Origin: an uncultured Caulobacterales bacterium
Lineage (GTDB): Bacteria; Pseudomonadota; Alphaproteobacteria; Caulobacterales; Caulobacteraceae
Direction: 5' to 3'
DNA: 6,030 nucleotides
NCBI GenBank assembly: GCA_903889785.1
Contig: CAISYT010000060.1
Span: 1 to 6,030 of the forward strand
How positions within the stretch are numbered: position 1 is the stretch's first letter; each line of letters opens with the position of its first letter. Below the pieces are notes generated by a model. It ran no database searches and was not told the origin of the DNA. It was given only the letters and a program-made list of their open reading frames with translations. This document shows positions 1 to 5,680 of this stretch, one piece after another. Both the position numbers and the translations under genes were made by a program.

Positions 1-1245
1 CCTCAGGCCGACTATGGCGCCGCCGTTGCCGAAACGGTCGCCGCAGCCGCCTATGCGAGCGTTAAGACCAGCGGATCCAAGACCCTGGTGATCCGCATCG
101 GCGAGAATGCCGAATCTGCGGCCCGCGCCGCCATGGGCGTTACGCTCGCGGCCTACCGTTTCGATCGTTATCGCACCACCGAGAAGGCGGACAAGAAACC
201 GTCGGTGGCCAAGGTTTTGATCGAGACGGCTGATGTTGACGCCTCCAAGGCCGCCTTTGCGCCCCTCGCGGCCTTGGCCGATGGCGTGATGTTCACCCGC
301 GATCTCGTCTCTGAGCCGGCCAATGTGCTTTATCCCGTCGAGTTCGCGCGCAGGGTCAAGGCGCTGGAGTCGATGGGCCTGACTGTAGAGATCCTGGGTG
401 TTGCCGAAATGACCAAACTGGGCATGGGGTCGCTGCTCGGCGTGGGCCAAGGCAGCATGCGTGAAAGCCAGCTGGTCGTGATCCAATGGAAAGGCGCGGC
501 CGATCCGAACGCCCAGCCGGTCGCCTTCGTCGGCAAGGGGGTTACCTTTGATACGGGTGGCATCTCTATAAAGCCGGCCGATGGCATGGAGGACATGAAG
601 TGGGACATGGGGGGTGCTGGCACCGTGGCCGGCCTCATGCATGCCCTGGCCGGCCGCAAGGCCAAGGTCAACGCCATTGGTATTCTAGGCCTGGTCGAGA
701 ATATGCCGGATGGAAACGCTCAGCGGCCCGGCGATGTGGTGACCAGCATGAGCGGCCAGACCATCGAGGTTATCAATACAGACGCTGAAGGCCGCCTCGT
801 GCTGGCCGACGCCCTCTGGTACTGCCAGGATCGATTCAAGCCCAAATTCATGGTGGATCTTGCCACCCTCACCGGCGCGATTATCATCGCCCTGGGCCAT
901 GATTATGCTGGTTTATATAGTAACAACGATATCTTGGCTGCTAATCTTGAGGCTGCCGGCAAGGCCGAGAACGAGCTACTTTGGCGAATGCCCTTGCCGA
1001 CCTCGTACGAGCGCCAGTTCGATTCCGCCATCGCCGACATGAAGAATGTCGGTGGTCGGCCAGGAGGGTCGATCACCGCTGCCCTGATCCTGCAGAAGTT
1101 CGTGGCCGGCCTGCCCTGGGCCCACCTAGACATCGCGGGCGTGGCCTGGCGTAAGCCTTCGCACACCCCCACCGTGCCGGATGGCGCATCAGGCTTTGGC
1201 GTGCGGCTACTGAACCGGATGGTCGCAGATGCCTATGAGGACTAA
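1..1245 (+). CDS. pepA: Leucyl aminopeptidase, M17 family (5' end outside window)
   Basis: A cytosolic metallo-aminopeptidase that removes N-terminal residues, classically leucine, from peptides using two divalent metal ions. The frame is open from base 1, so the true start lies upstream. The 414 visible residues compare with roughly 480-500 for the family, so part of the N-terminal domain is missing. The whole catalytic domain is visible. Metal ligands fit the bovine lens enzyme pattern with identical spacing: Lys at 535-537, Asp at 550-552 (VGKGVTFDTGG), a second Lys in SIKP at 571-573, Asp at 604-606 (KWDMGG), and Asp, Glu and Arg within the signature NTDAEGRL at 775-798. The family C-terminal motif GxAW is present near 1138-1149. 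It ends in TAA nine bases before holC, the same pairing as in E. coli, so the two are probably cotranscribed. A stretch around 900-950 is unusually AT-rich although its protein sequence looks normal for the family. The GTG at 88 is internal. E. coli PepA also binds DNA; nothing here tests that. Confidence 0.97.
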   Translation, partial: PQADYGAAVAETVAAAAYASVKTSGSKTLVIRIGENAESAARAAMGVTLAAYRFDRYRTTEKADKKPSVAKVLIETADVDASKAAFAPLAALADGVMFTRDLVSEPANVLYPVEFARRVKALESMGLTVEILGVAEMTKLGMGSLLGVGQGSMRESQLVVIQWKGAADPNAQPVAFVGKGVTFDTGGISIKPADGMEDMKWDMGGAGTVAGLMHALAGRKAKVNAIGILGLVENMPDGNAQRPGDVVTSMSGQTIEVINTDAEGRLVLADALWYCQDRFKPKFMVDLATLTGAIIIALGHDYAGLYSNNDILAANLEAAGKAENELLWRMPLPTSYERQFDSAIADMKNVGGRPGGSITAALILQKFVAGLPWAHLDIAGVAWRKPSHTPTVPDGASGFGVRLLNRMVADAYED

Positions 1246-1254
1246 TATTCGAGC

Positions 1255-1719
1255 ATGAGCGTTGCACCTTGCGAGGTCTGGTTCTACCACTTGGAACGCA
1301 CCGGGGTGGACCGCGCCCTGCCGCAACTGCTGGAAAAGACCCTGGCTCGCGGGTGGCGTGCCTTGGTCCGCACCGCCAGCCCGGAGGGTGCCGGCCCGCT
1401 GGACGAGCAGCTGTGGACCTATGCTGACGACAGTTTCCTGCCGCACGCCCTTGAGGGCGACGCACTGTCGCCTCGCCAGCCTATCCTGCTCAGTGAGGCC
1501 GTTGCGCCCGCCGCCAATAAGGCCCAGGCCCTGTTCCTGATCGACGGTGCCGAGGCCGGAGACCTTAGCGCGTTCGAGCGCTGCGTCCTGCTTTTCGATG
1601 GTGGTGACGAGGCAGCGCTGAATGCAGCGCGCACCCGCTGGGCCCAGTTCAAGGCCGATGGGCATCCTGTCTCCTACTGGAAACAATCGCCCGACGGAGC
1701 CTGGGGCAAGCAGGTATGA
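1255..1719 (+). CDS. holC: DNA polymerase III subunit chi
   Basis: The chi subunit joins psi in the DNA polymerase III clamp-loader complex and contacts single-strand binding protein at the replication fork. The 154-residue protein is close to the 147 residues of E. coli chi. Family blocks are clear: EVWFYHLE at residues 7-14, LWTYADDSFLPH at 53-64, the hydrophobic strand ending LFLIDG at 93-98, FERCVLLFDGGDEAAL at 107-122, and VSYWKQSPDGAWGK at 139-152. The ATG at 1255 is the first in frame after pepA and places EVWFYHLE where the family has it. The only Shine-Dalgarno-like match is GAGG at 1237-1240 inside the pepA end, 14 bases upstream, so translation may depend on coupling to pepA. The stop codon TGA (1717-1719) overlaps the ATG of the next small open frame as ATGA. 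Confidence 0.95.
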   Translation: MSVAPCEVWFYHLERTGVDRALPQLLEKTLARGWRALVRTASPEGAGPLDEQLWTYADDSFLPHALEGDALSPRQPILLSEAVAPAANKAQALFLIDGAEAGDLSAFERCVLLFDGGDEAALNAARTRWAQFKADGHPVSYWKQSPDGAWGKQV

Positions 1720-1911
1720 ACCGCAAAGCCCGCCTGATTTTGGCCGTCCCCGTCTGTCTGTATCGGCCTGCGCTGCTTCTGCGCCAAAGATCAACACGCC
1801 TGCAAAGCTGCCGGCACCACCTGTCCGATGACGCCGGACGTCCGCGCTAATCGCCTGACTATCCTGTTCGACGCCGATACGGGGATCGTGAAGGAACTAA
1901 AGTGCGGCTAA
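1716..1911 (+). pseudogene. Small cysteine-rich exported-type protein, apparently frameshifted
   Basis: I do not recognise this family. The ATG at 1716 overlaps the holC stop as ATGA, the usual layout for a coupled downstream gene. The first 15 codons (1716-1760) read MNRKARLILAVPVCL, a charged start followed by a hydrophobic run like the beginning of a signal peptide or membrane anchor. Continuing in this frame gives a basic, unconvincing tail ending at a TAA after about 45 codons. One base over, the frame that is open from 1738 to the TAA at 1909-1911 gives a more protein-like sequence: IGLRCFCAKDQHACK from 1762, then a TTCP segment, and RLTILFDADTGIVKELKCG at the end. About 76% of its third codon positions are G or C, and it holds five cysteines. 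It has no ATG, GTG or TTG before 1828. Joining both parts gives a protein of about 63-64 residues. The break falls at a GTCT tandem repeat (1752-1761). It could be a real pseudogene, a sequencing error, or less likely a programmed shift. No hairpin with a T-run is visible between 1912 and 1964, before the convergent ABC-F gene. Confidence 0.5.
1752..1761 (+). repeat. Short tetranucleotide repeat (GTCT, 2.5 copies) at the frameshift
   Basis: The bases read GTCTGTCTGT. Removing one four-base unit shifts the frame by the equivalent of one base and joins the hydrophobic start at 1716 directly to the cysteine-rich tail as VPVCIGLRCFC. This makes a single-unit duplication the simplest explanation for the broken frame. 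Runs of four T (1738-1741) and four C (1747-1750) just upstream are alternative places for a one-base error. Confidence 0.6.
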
Positions 1912-1964
1912 GCCAACCTTAGGGTCGGCACCTTTCCAGAGTGTGGGACGTTCGAGGCGAGTGT

Positions 1965-3851
1965 CTAAGCTTCCGCCTGTGCGAGCAATTCCGCCGCGGC
2001 CATCCACTCCGCTTCGGCCTTATCTAGCCGCGCTTGGGCCTTGCCGCGTTTGGCGCTCAGGTCGTCGAAACCGGCTCGGTTGCGGGCATAGAGCGTCGGG
2101 TCGGCCAGGGCATGGTCAATGAGGGCAAGCGCCTCTGTCGCGCGCGCCAGGTCGAGCTCAGCGGCCTCCAGCTTGCGCTTCAGCGGCGCGACGGGAGGTC
2201 TGGGCCGTGGCGGCGGGGGAGGGGGCGCTGCGACGGCGGTGGCCTTGGTCGGCTCGTCCTTGATCTGTGTCGGGGCTCGGGCGGCGATGCGAGCTCGGTC
2301 GAGCACGAGCTTAGCGTAATCGTCCATATCGCCGCTGAACGGCTTGACCCCGCCGTCTGCCGCTAGCCACAGCCGGTCGGTGACCAGTTCCATCAGGGAA
2401 CGGTCGTGGGTGATCAGGATGACTGCGCCCTCATAGTAGTTCAGCGCGTCGAGGAGGGCGCGACGGCTGTCGATATCGAGGTGGTTGGTCGGTTCGTCCA
2501 GGATCAGCATATGGGGTGCGTCCATCGCCACCAGATTCAGCAGCAGCCGAGCCCGCTCACCGCCGCTTAAGTTGGCGACCGTCGTGTCCTGTTTGTCGAA
2601 GCCCAGGCCGAACTGCGCCAGTTTTGACCGTCGTGAGGATTCGGATGCCTCGGGCATGGCGCGCCGAATGATTTCTAGCGGGGTGTCGGTCGGATCCAGC
2701 GCTTCGATCTGATGTTGGTGGAACCAGCCCACCTTCATCTTGCGGTCGCGGTGCAGTTCGCCCTTCATGATCGGCAAGGCCCCGGCGATCATCTTTGCGA
2801 AAGTCGACTTTCCGGCACCGTTAACGCCCAACAGGCCGATGCGGTCATCGACATCCATGCGAAGGTTAAGGTTTTTCAGGATCGCCTTGCCGTCATAGCC
2901 AACATCCGCGCCTTCTAGCCGGATCAGCGGGGGTGCCAGTGGGCGCTTGGGTGAGGGCAGGTTGAACGGGGCTACCCGCTCGTTCATCACCGCAGAGATC
3001 GGGGCCAACTTGGCTAAGCGCTTCATCCGGCTCTGCGCCTGGGCGGCCTTGGAGGCCTTGGCGCGGAAGCGGTCGACGAAGGCCTGCAAGTGCTCGCGTT
3101 CGGCCTCCTGTTTGAGCCGGCTGGCCGTCTGCAGTCGCGCCTTCTCGGCCTTCAGTCGCTCGAAATCATCGTAGCCGCCGGTGTAAAGGTCGAGCTTGCC
3201 CTGATTGATATGCAGGATCATGTCGCAGCTATTGTTCAGCAGTTCGCGGTCGTGGCTGATCACCAGGGCGCTATGCGGGTATTTCTTCAAGCGCGCTTCA
3301 AGCCAGAGCGCGCCTTCCAGGTCGAGGTAGTTGGTGGGCTCGTCCAGCAGCATCAGCTCCGGCTCGGCGAACAGGGCCGCAGCCAGGGCGACGCGCATGC
3401 GCCAGCCGCCAGAGAAATGCGCCATCGGCCGCTGCAAATCGGCGGTTGAAAAGCCCAGACCAGCCAGGATCTCGGCCGCGCGCGACGGTGCGGCGTCGGC
3501 GTCGATCTCGATCAGTCTCATATAGATGTCGCCAAGATCTTCGGGGGCGGCCGTGTCCAGTCTTGCGGTCAACTCGGCGCGTTCGATGTCGGCCGCCAGG
3601 ATGGTGTCGATCAATGAGACCGGTGTCGCGGGATGCTCCTGATCCACCGAGGAGATTCGCGCTGTCTTGGGCCAGGTGATCTCACCGCCACCAGGATGCA
3701 GCCGATCAAGGATCAATTTGAAAAGGGTCGATTTGCCCACGCCGTTACGGCCGACCAGCCCCACCTTCGCGCCCGGTGGAAGAGTGACGCTGGCGGAATC
3801 GAAGAAGCGTCGCCCCCACGCGTCAAAGGTCAGTTCACTAATGCGGATCAT
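1965..3851 (-). CDS. yheS: ABC-F family ATPase, YheS type
   Basis: ABC-F proteins have two fused ATPase domains and no membrane domain. They act in the cytoplasm at the ribosomal E site to relieve stalled translation, so this is not a transporter despite common database names. From the chosen start the protein has 628 residues. ATPase domain 1 has Walker A GRNGVGKS (34-41), signature FSGGWRMR (146-153), Walker B with LLDEPTNYLD (168-177) and SHDR (199-202). An arginine- and lysine-rich linker with the family block FRAKASKAAQAQSR lies near 262-275. Domain 2 has GVNGAGKST (342-350), LSGGERAR (428-435), LDEPTNHLD (451-459) and THDR (481-484). A proline-rich hinge (543-556) leads to a charged C-terminal coiled coil (about 556-626). 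This order and wording match E. coli YheS best. I chose ATG 3851 because MIRISELTFDAWGRR matches the family N-terminus; starting at 3914 adds 21 unrelated residues. No Shine-Dalgarno precedes the start, and the leader is C-rich. Tyr replaces the usual His in the first EPTNxLD. The exact subfamily assignment is from memory of E. coli YheS. Confidence 0.95.
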   Translation of the reverse strand: MIRISELTFDAWGRRFFDSASVTLPPGAKVGLVGRNGVGKSTLFKLILDRLHPGGGEITWPKTARISSVDQEHPATPVSLIDTILAADIERAELTARLDTAAPEDLGDIYMRLIEIDADAAPSRAAEILAGLGFSTADLQRPMAHFSGGWRMRVALAAALFAEPELMLLDEPTNYLDLEGALWLEARLKKYPHSALVISHDRELLNNSCDMILHINQGKLDLYTGGYDDFERLKAEKARLQTASRLKQEAEREHLQAFVDRFRAKASKAAQAQSRMKRLAKLAPISAVMNERVAPFNLPSPKRPLAPPLIRLEGADVGYDGKAILKNLNLRMDVDDRIGLLGVNGAGKSTFAKMIAGALPIMKGELHRDRKMKVGWFHQHQIEALDPTDTPLEIIRRAMPEASESSRRSKLAQFGLGFDKQDTTVANLSGGERARLLLNLVAMDAPHMLILDEPTNHLDIDSRRALLDALNYYEGAVILITHDRSLMELVTDRLWLAADGGVKPFSGDMDDYAKLVLDRARIAARAPTQIKDEPTKATAVAAPPPPPPRPRPPVAPLKRKLEAAELDLARATEALALIDHALADPTLYARNRAGFDDLSAKRGKAQARLDKAEAEWMAAAELLAQAEA

Positions 3852-3890
3852 CGGCTCGCGAGAGGAGGTTGGCGCGGGGGAGGGGATGCG
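3852..3890 (-). promoter_or_regulatory. C-rich, SD-less leader segment of the ABC-F gene
   Basis: Read on the minus strand, the 39 bases before the ATG contain 23 C and only 7 G, with no purine-rich Shine-Dalgarno. Where one would be expected there is instead ACCTCCTC, which resembles the 16S rRNA anti-Shine-Dalgarno itself. The start may therefore be used from a short or leaderless mRNA. A C-rich, G-poor leader is also the kind of sequence Rho prefers. The function is inferred; only the composition is seen. Confidence 0.3.
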
Positions 3891-3898
3891 GCTATAAG
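3869..3898 (+). promoter_or_regulatory. Probable housekeeping promoter for ndk
   Basis: TTGGCG at 3869-3874 is followed after 18 bases by TATAAG at 3893-3898. The extended -10, GCTATAAG, matches seven of eight positions of the Caulobacter sigma-73 consensus GCTANAWC. Transcription would start near 3905, giving a leader of about 35 bases before the ndk ATG at 3940. The -10 sits in an 11-bp near-palindrome (GGCT-ATA-AGCC, 3890-3900), so a weaker match exists on the opposite strand, towards the ABC-F gene. A second AT-rich patch at 3926-3934 (ATTTAAATA) could carry the minus-strand -10. The 88-bp gap must supply promoters for both genes. Confidence 0.45.
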
Positions 3899-3939
3899 CC
3901 CGCCACCTTCCCATTCATAGTTGAGATTTAAATAGCGCC

Positions 3940-4362
3940 ATGGCGACCGAACGCACATTCTCGATCATTAAACCCGACGCCACCGAGCGTAACCTCACCG
4001 GCAAGATCAACGCCGTCTTTGAAGATGCCGGCCTGCGTATTGTTGGCCAGCGCCGCATCCGAATGACGCGCGCCCAGGCAGAGCAGTTCTACGGCGAGCA
4101 CAAGGAACGGCCGTTCTTTGGCGAGTTGGTCGAGTTCATGACCTCCGCTCCCGTAGTTATCCAGGTTCTGGAAGGCGAGAACGCCATCCTCAAGCACCGT
4201 GAAGTGATGGGCGCGACCAACCCCGCCAACGCGGCTGAAGGCACCATTCGCAAATTGTTTGCCAAGTCCGTGGGCGAGAACTCGGTGCACGGTTCGGACG
4301 GCCCGGAAGCGGCCATGCGCGAGATCGCCCTGTTCTTCAAGGACGAAGAGATCGTCGGCTAA
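3940..4362 (+). CDS. ndk: Nucleoside diphosphate kinase
   Basis: Transfers the gamma-phosphate from ATP to other (d)NDPs through a phosphohistidine and so balances cellular NTP and dNTP pools. The 140 residues are the normal bacterial length. All active-site positions are present: Lys11 (IIKPD), Tyr51, Phe59, Arg87, Thr93, Arg104 (TNPANAAEGTIR, 93-104), Asn114, and the phosphorylated His117 in ENSVHGSD. The start ATG fits the family N-terminus (ATERTFSIIKPDA). The ribosome binding site is weak, the only candidate being a GAG near 3924. The gene runs divergently from the ABC-F gene and is closed by a strong intrinsic terminator, so it is probably a single-gene transcript with a promoter in the 88-bp gap. 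Nothing is odd about the protein. Confidence 0.98.
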   Translation: MATERTFSIIKPDATERNLTGKINAVFEDAGLRIVGQRRIRMTRAQAEQFYGEHKERPFFGELVEFMTSAPVVIQVLEGENAILKHREVMGATNPANAAEGTIRKLFAKSVGENSVHGSDGPEAAMREIALFFKDEEIVG

Positions 4363-4386
4363 AAATAGCGGCACTGCGATTTGAAG

Positions 4387-4419
4387 CGGCCGGGAAGCGA
4401 TTCCCGGCCGTTTTCTTTT
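4387..4419 (+). terminator. Intrinsic terminator after ndk
   Basis: A perfect 10-bp stem (CGGCCGGGAA, 4387-4396, with TTCCCGGCCG, 4401-4410) closes a GCGA loop, which is a stable GNRA tetraloop. It is followed by TTTTCTTTT (4411-4419). AAG at 4384-4386 can extend the stem by pairing with the first Ts. It lies 24 bases after the ndk stop. On the minus strand there is no T-run after the stem, so it works in the plus direction only. Confidence 0.93.
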
Positions 4420-4443
4420 GAACTGCGGCTGTCTGGTGCGAGG

Positions 4444-5133
4444 ATGATGCTGGGGGAGCAGTCGCACGAAAGACTACAGTTGCGTGAAATCGAACTGGCG
4501 GCCAGCCTCTCGTGCGTGGCCGGGTTTGTCGATGCGGTCGGCTATCTTAAGCTCGGCGGCTTCTTTGTCTCGTTCATGAGTGGCAACTCCACTCGGCTGG
4601 GTGTTGGGATCGGGACCGGCACCCTGGCCAATGCCGGACGCGCGGCCGGGCTGATCGCTCTGTTCCTGATTGGGGTGATCCTGGGGGCCTTGGTCTCGCG
4701 CTGGGGCCGGTTGTGTCGCGGACCGTTGCTGGCCACAGAGGCAGTGTTGCTGGTTTTCGGCGCAATCAGTTTCTCCCTTGGGTGGGACTTGGCCGGTGTC
4801 ACCGTCCTTGTCCTCGCTATGGGCGTAGAGAACGCGGTGTTCCAGCGTGAGGGCGAGGTGGCTGTAGGTCTGACCTACATGACAGGCGCTTTGGTCAAGG
4901 CAGGCCAGAGGCTGGCCACGGCGTTAACGGGGGGCGACCGCTGGGCCTGGAGCCCCTACCTTATCCTTTGGGCCTCGTTAAGCTGCGGGGCGGCGATCGG
5001 GGCGGCAAGCTACCTGCGGTTTGGCGCGGCGGTGATCTGGGCCGCGGCCGTGCTGGTGACGGTGCTGGCGTTGCGCGCCTTGGCGCTCGAACGCGCTAAC
5101 GCCGGAGCGAAAGGCACAGTTTGGCGAGCATAG
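4444..5133 (+). CDS. DUF1275 / YoaK-family membrane protein
   Basis: An inner-membrane protein of a widespread family with no firmly established function. The 229 residues from ATG 4444 contain about six hydrophobic segments, near residues 17-39, 63-84, 94-113, 117-133, 172-191 and 193-214. Family motifs are clear: AGFVDAVGYLKLGGFFVSFMSGN at about 26-48 (the conserved VDAxG and SGN), and VGLTYMTGALVKAGQRL in the loop before the fifth segment. The open frame reaches back to a TTG at 4381, but that start would put the ndk terminator inside the gene, so I reject it. ATG 4444 and ATG 4447 are adjacent; the only purine-rich match, GCGAGG (4438-4443), is too close to both to be convincing, and a TTG at 4480 is a third possibility. 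The promoter is unclear because the terminator ends only 24 bases upstream. The last 38 bases overlap the end of purN on the other strand. The start is uncertain, the family secure. Confidence 0.9.
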   Translation: MMLGEQSHERLQLREIELAASLSCVAGFVDAVGYLKLGGFFVSFMSGNSTRLGVGIGTGTLANAGRAAGLIALFLIGVILGALVSRWGRLCRGPLLATEAVLLVFGAISFSLGWDLAGVTVLVLAMGVENAVFQREGEVAVGLTYMTGALVKAGQRLATALTGGDRWAWSPYLILWASLSCGAAIGAASYLRFGAAVIWAAAVLVTVLALRALALERANAGAKGTVWRA

Positions 5134-5680
5134 CCGGATAGAGCCTGTGCTCCTCGGCCAGGACCCGTTCGGAAATGGCGTGGGCGTCGTCAGTCGGCAA
5201 GATCGGCACGTGGGCCTGGCCAAGGACTGGGCCCTCGTCGACGCCCTCGGTCACAAGATGAACGGTGCAGCCCGCTTCCATATCGCCCGCGTCTAGCGCG
5301 CGTTGGTGGGTATCTAGGCCGGGGTACTTCGGCAGCAGCGAGGGATGGATGTTGATCATTCGCCCGGCCCAGGCCCCAACCAGGAAGGGGGTCAACACCC
5401 GCATGTACCCGGCCAGGGCCACAACCTCGACCCCGGATGCCTGCAAGGCGGCGTCGAGCGCTCGTTCGTGGCCGTCACGGTCTTTTGGAAAATTCCGCTG
5501 ATCGATGGTTATGGCCTCGATGCCGCCGGTGCGGGCGATCTGCAAGCCCGGCGCATCGGGCGTGTTGGAGAGCACCAGGACGACCTGATAGGGGCAATCG
5601 GGCTGTTTCGCCGCCGCGATCAGGGCCGACATATTCGAGCCGCGACCACTGACCAGCACCCCGACCGGTGTGCGGTTCAT
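5096..5680 (-). CDS. purN: Phosphoribosylglycinamide formyltransferase
   Basis: Third step of de novo purine synthesis: moves a formyl group from 10-formyltetrahydrofolate to GAR, making FGAR, in the cytoplasm. The 194 residues are slightly shorter than the 212 of E. coli PurN, the difference lying mainly at the C-terminus. The phosphate-binding VSGRGSN is at residues 10-16, AGYMRVL at 90-96, and NIHPSLLPKYPG at 110-121. The catalytic trio is present as Asn110, His112 and Asp148 (in HLVTEGVDEGP), at a constant offset of four from E. coli Asn106, His108 and Asp144. The ATG at 5678-5680 overlaps the purM stop as ATGA, and an AAGG sits just upstream, so translation is probably coupled to purM. 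The 3' end runs 38 bases into the end of the DUF1275 gene. No hairpin with a T-run follows the stop, so transcript ending may depend on Rho. Confidence 0.97.
   Translation of the reverse strand: MNRTPVGVLVSGRGSNMSALIAAAKQPDCPYQVVLVLSNTPDAPGLQIARTGGIEAITIDQRNFPKDRDGHERALDAALQASGVEVVALAGYMRVLTPFLVGAWAGRMINIHPSLLPKYPGLDTHQRALDAGDMEAGCTVHLVTEGVDEGPVLGQAHVPILPTDDAHAISERVLAEEHRLYPAMLAKLCLSLRR

Noticed and set aside
1207..1797. A 196-codon open frame on the minus strand covering holC
   Set aside because: It is the antisense of the clearly recognised holC, shows no family motifs, and its length is expected from high GC.
1912..1964. Possible terminator between the convergent small frame and the ABC-F gene
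   Set aside because: Only five-base inverted repeats such as CTTAG/CTAAG are seen, with no stable stem and no T-run.
3852..3914. A longer ABC-F start at ATG 3914
   Set aside because: The extra 21 residues are unlike the family and there is no ribosome site; MIRISELTF at 3851 is the normal N-terminus.
3862..3931. AGGAGG on the plus strand at 3862-3867, followed by a 20-codon frame from TTG 3869, as a leader peptide for ndk
   Set aside because: The start is directly against the purine tract, the next ATG (3886) gives only three codons, and the likely ndk transcript begins downstream.
4381..4443. DUF1275 start at TTG 4381
   Set aside because: The extension would translate the ndk intrinsic terminator, and its residues do not resemble the family.
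3928..4467. A 179-codon open frame on the minus strand opposite ndk
   Set aside because: It is antisense to ndk and would read through the terminator hairpin; no protein features.
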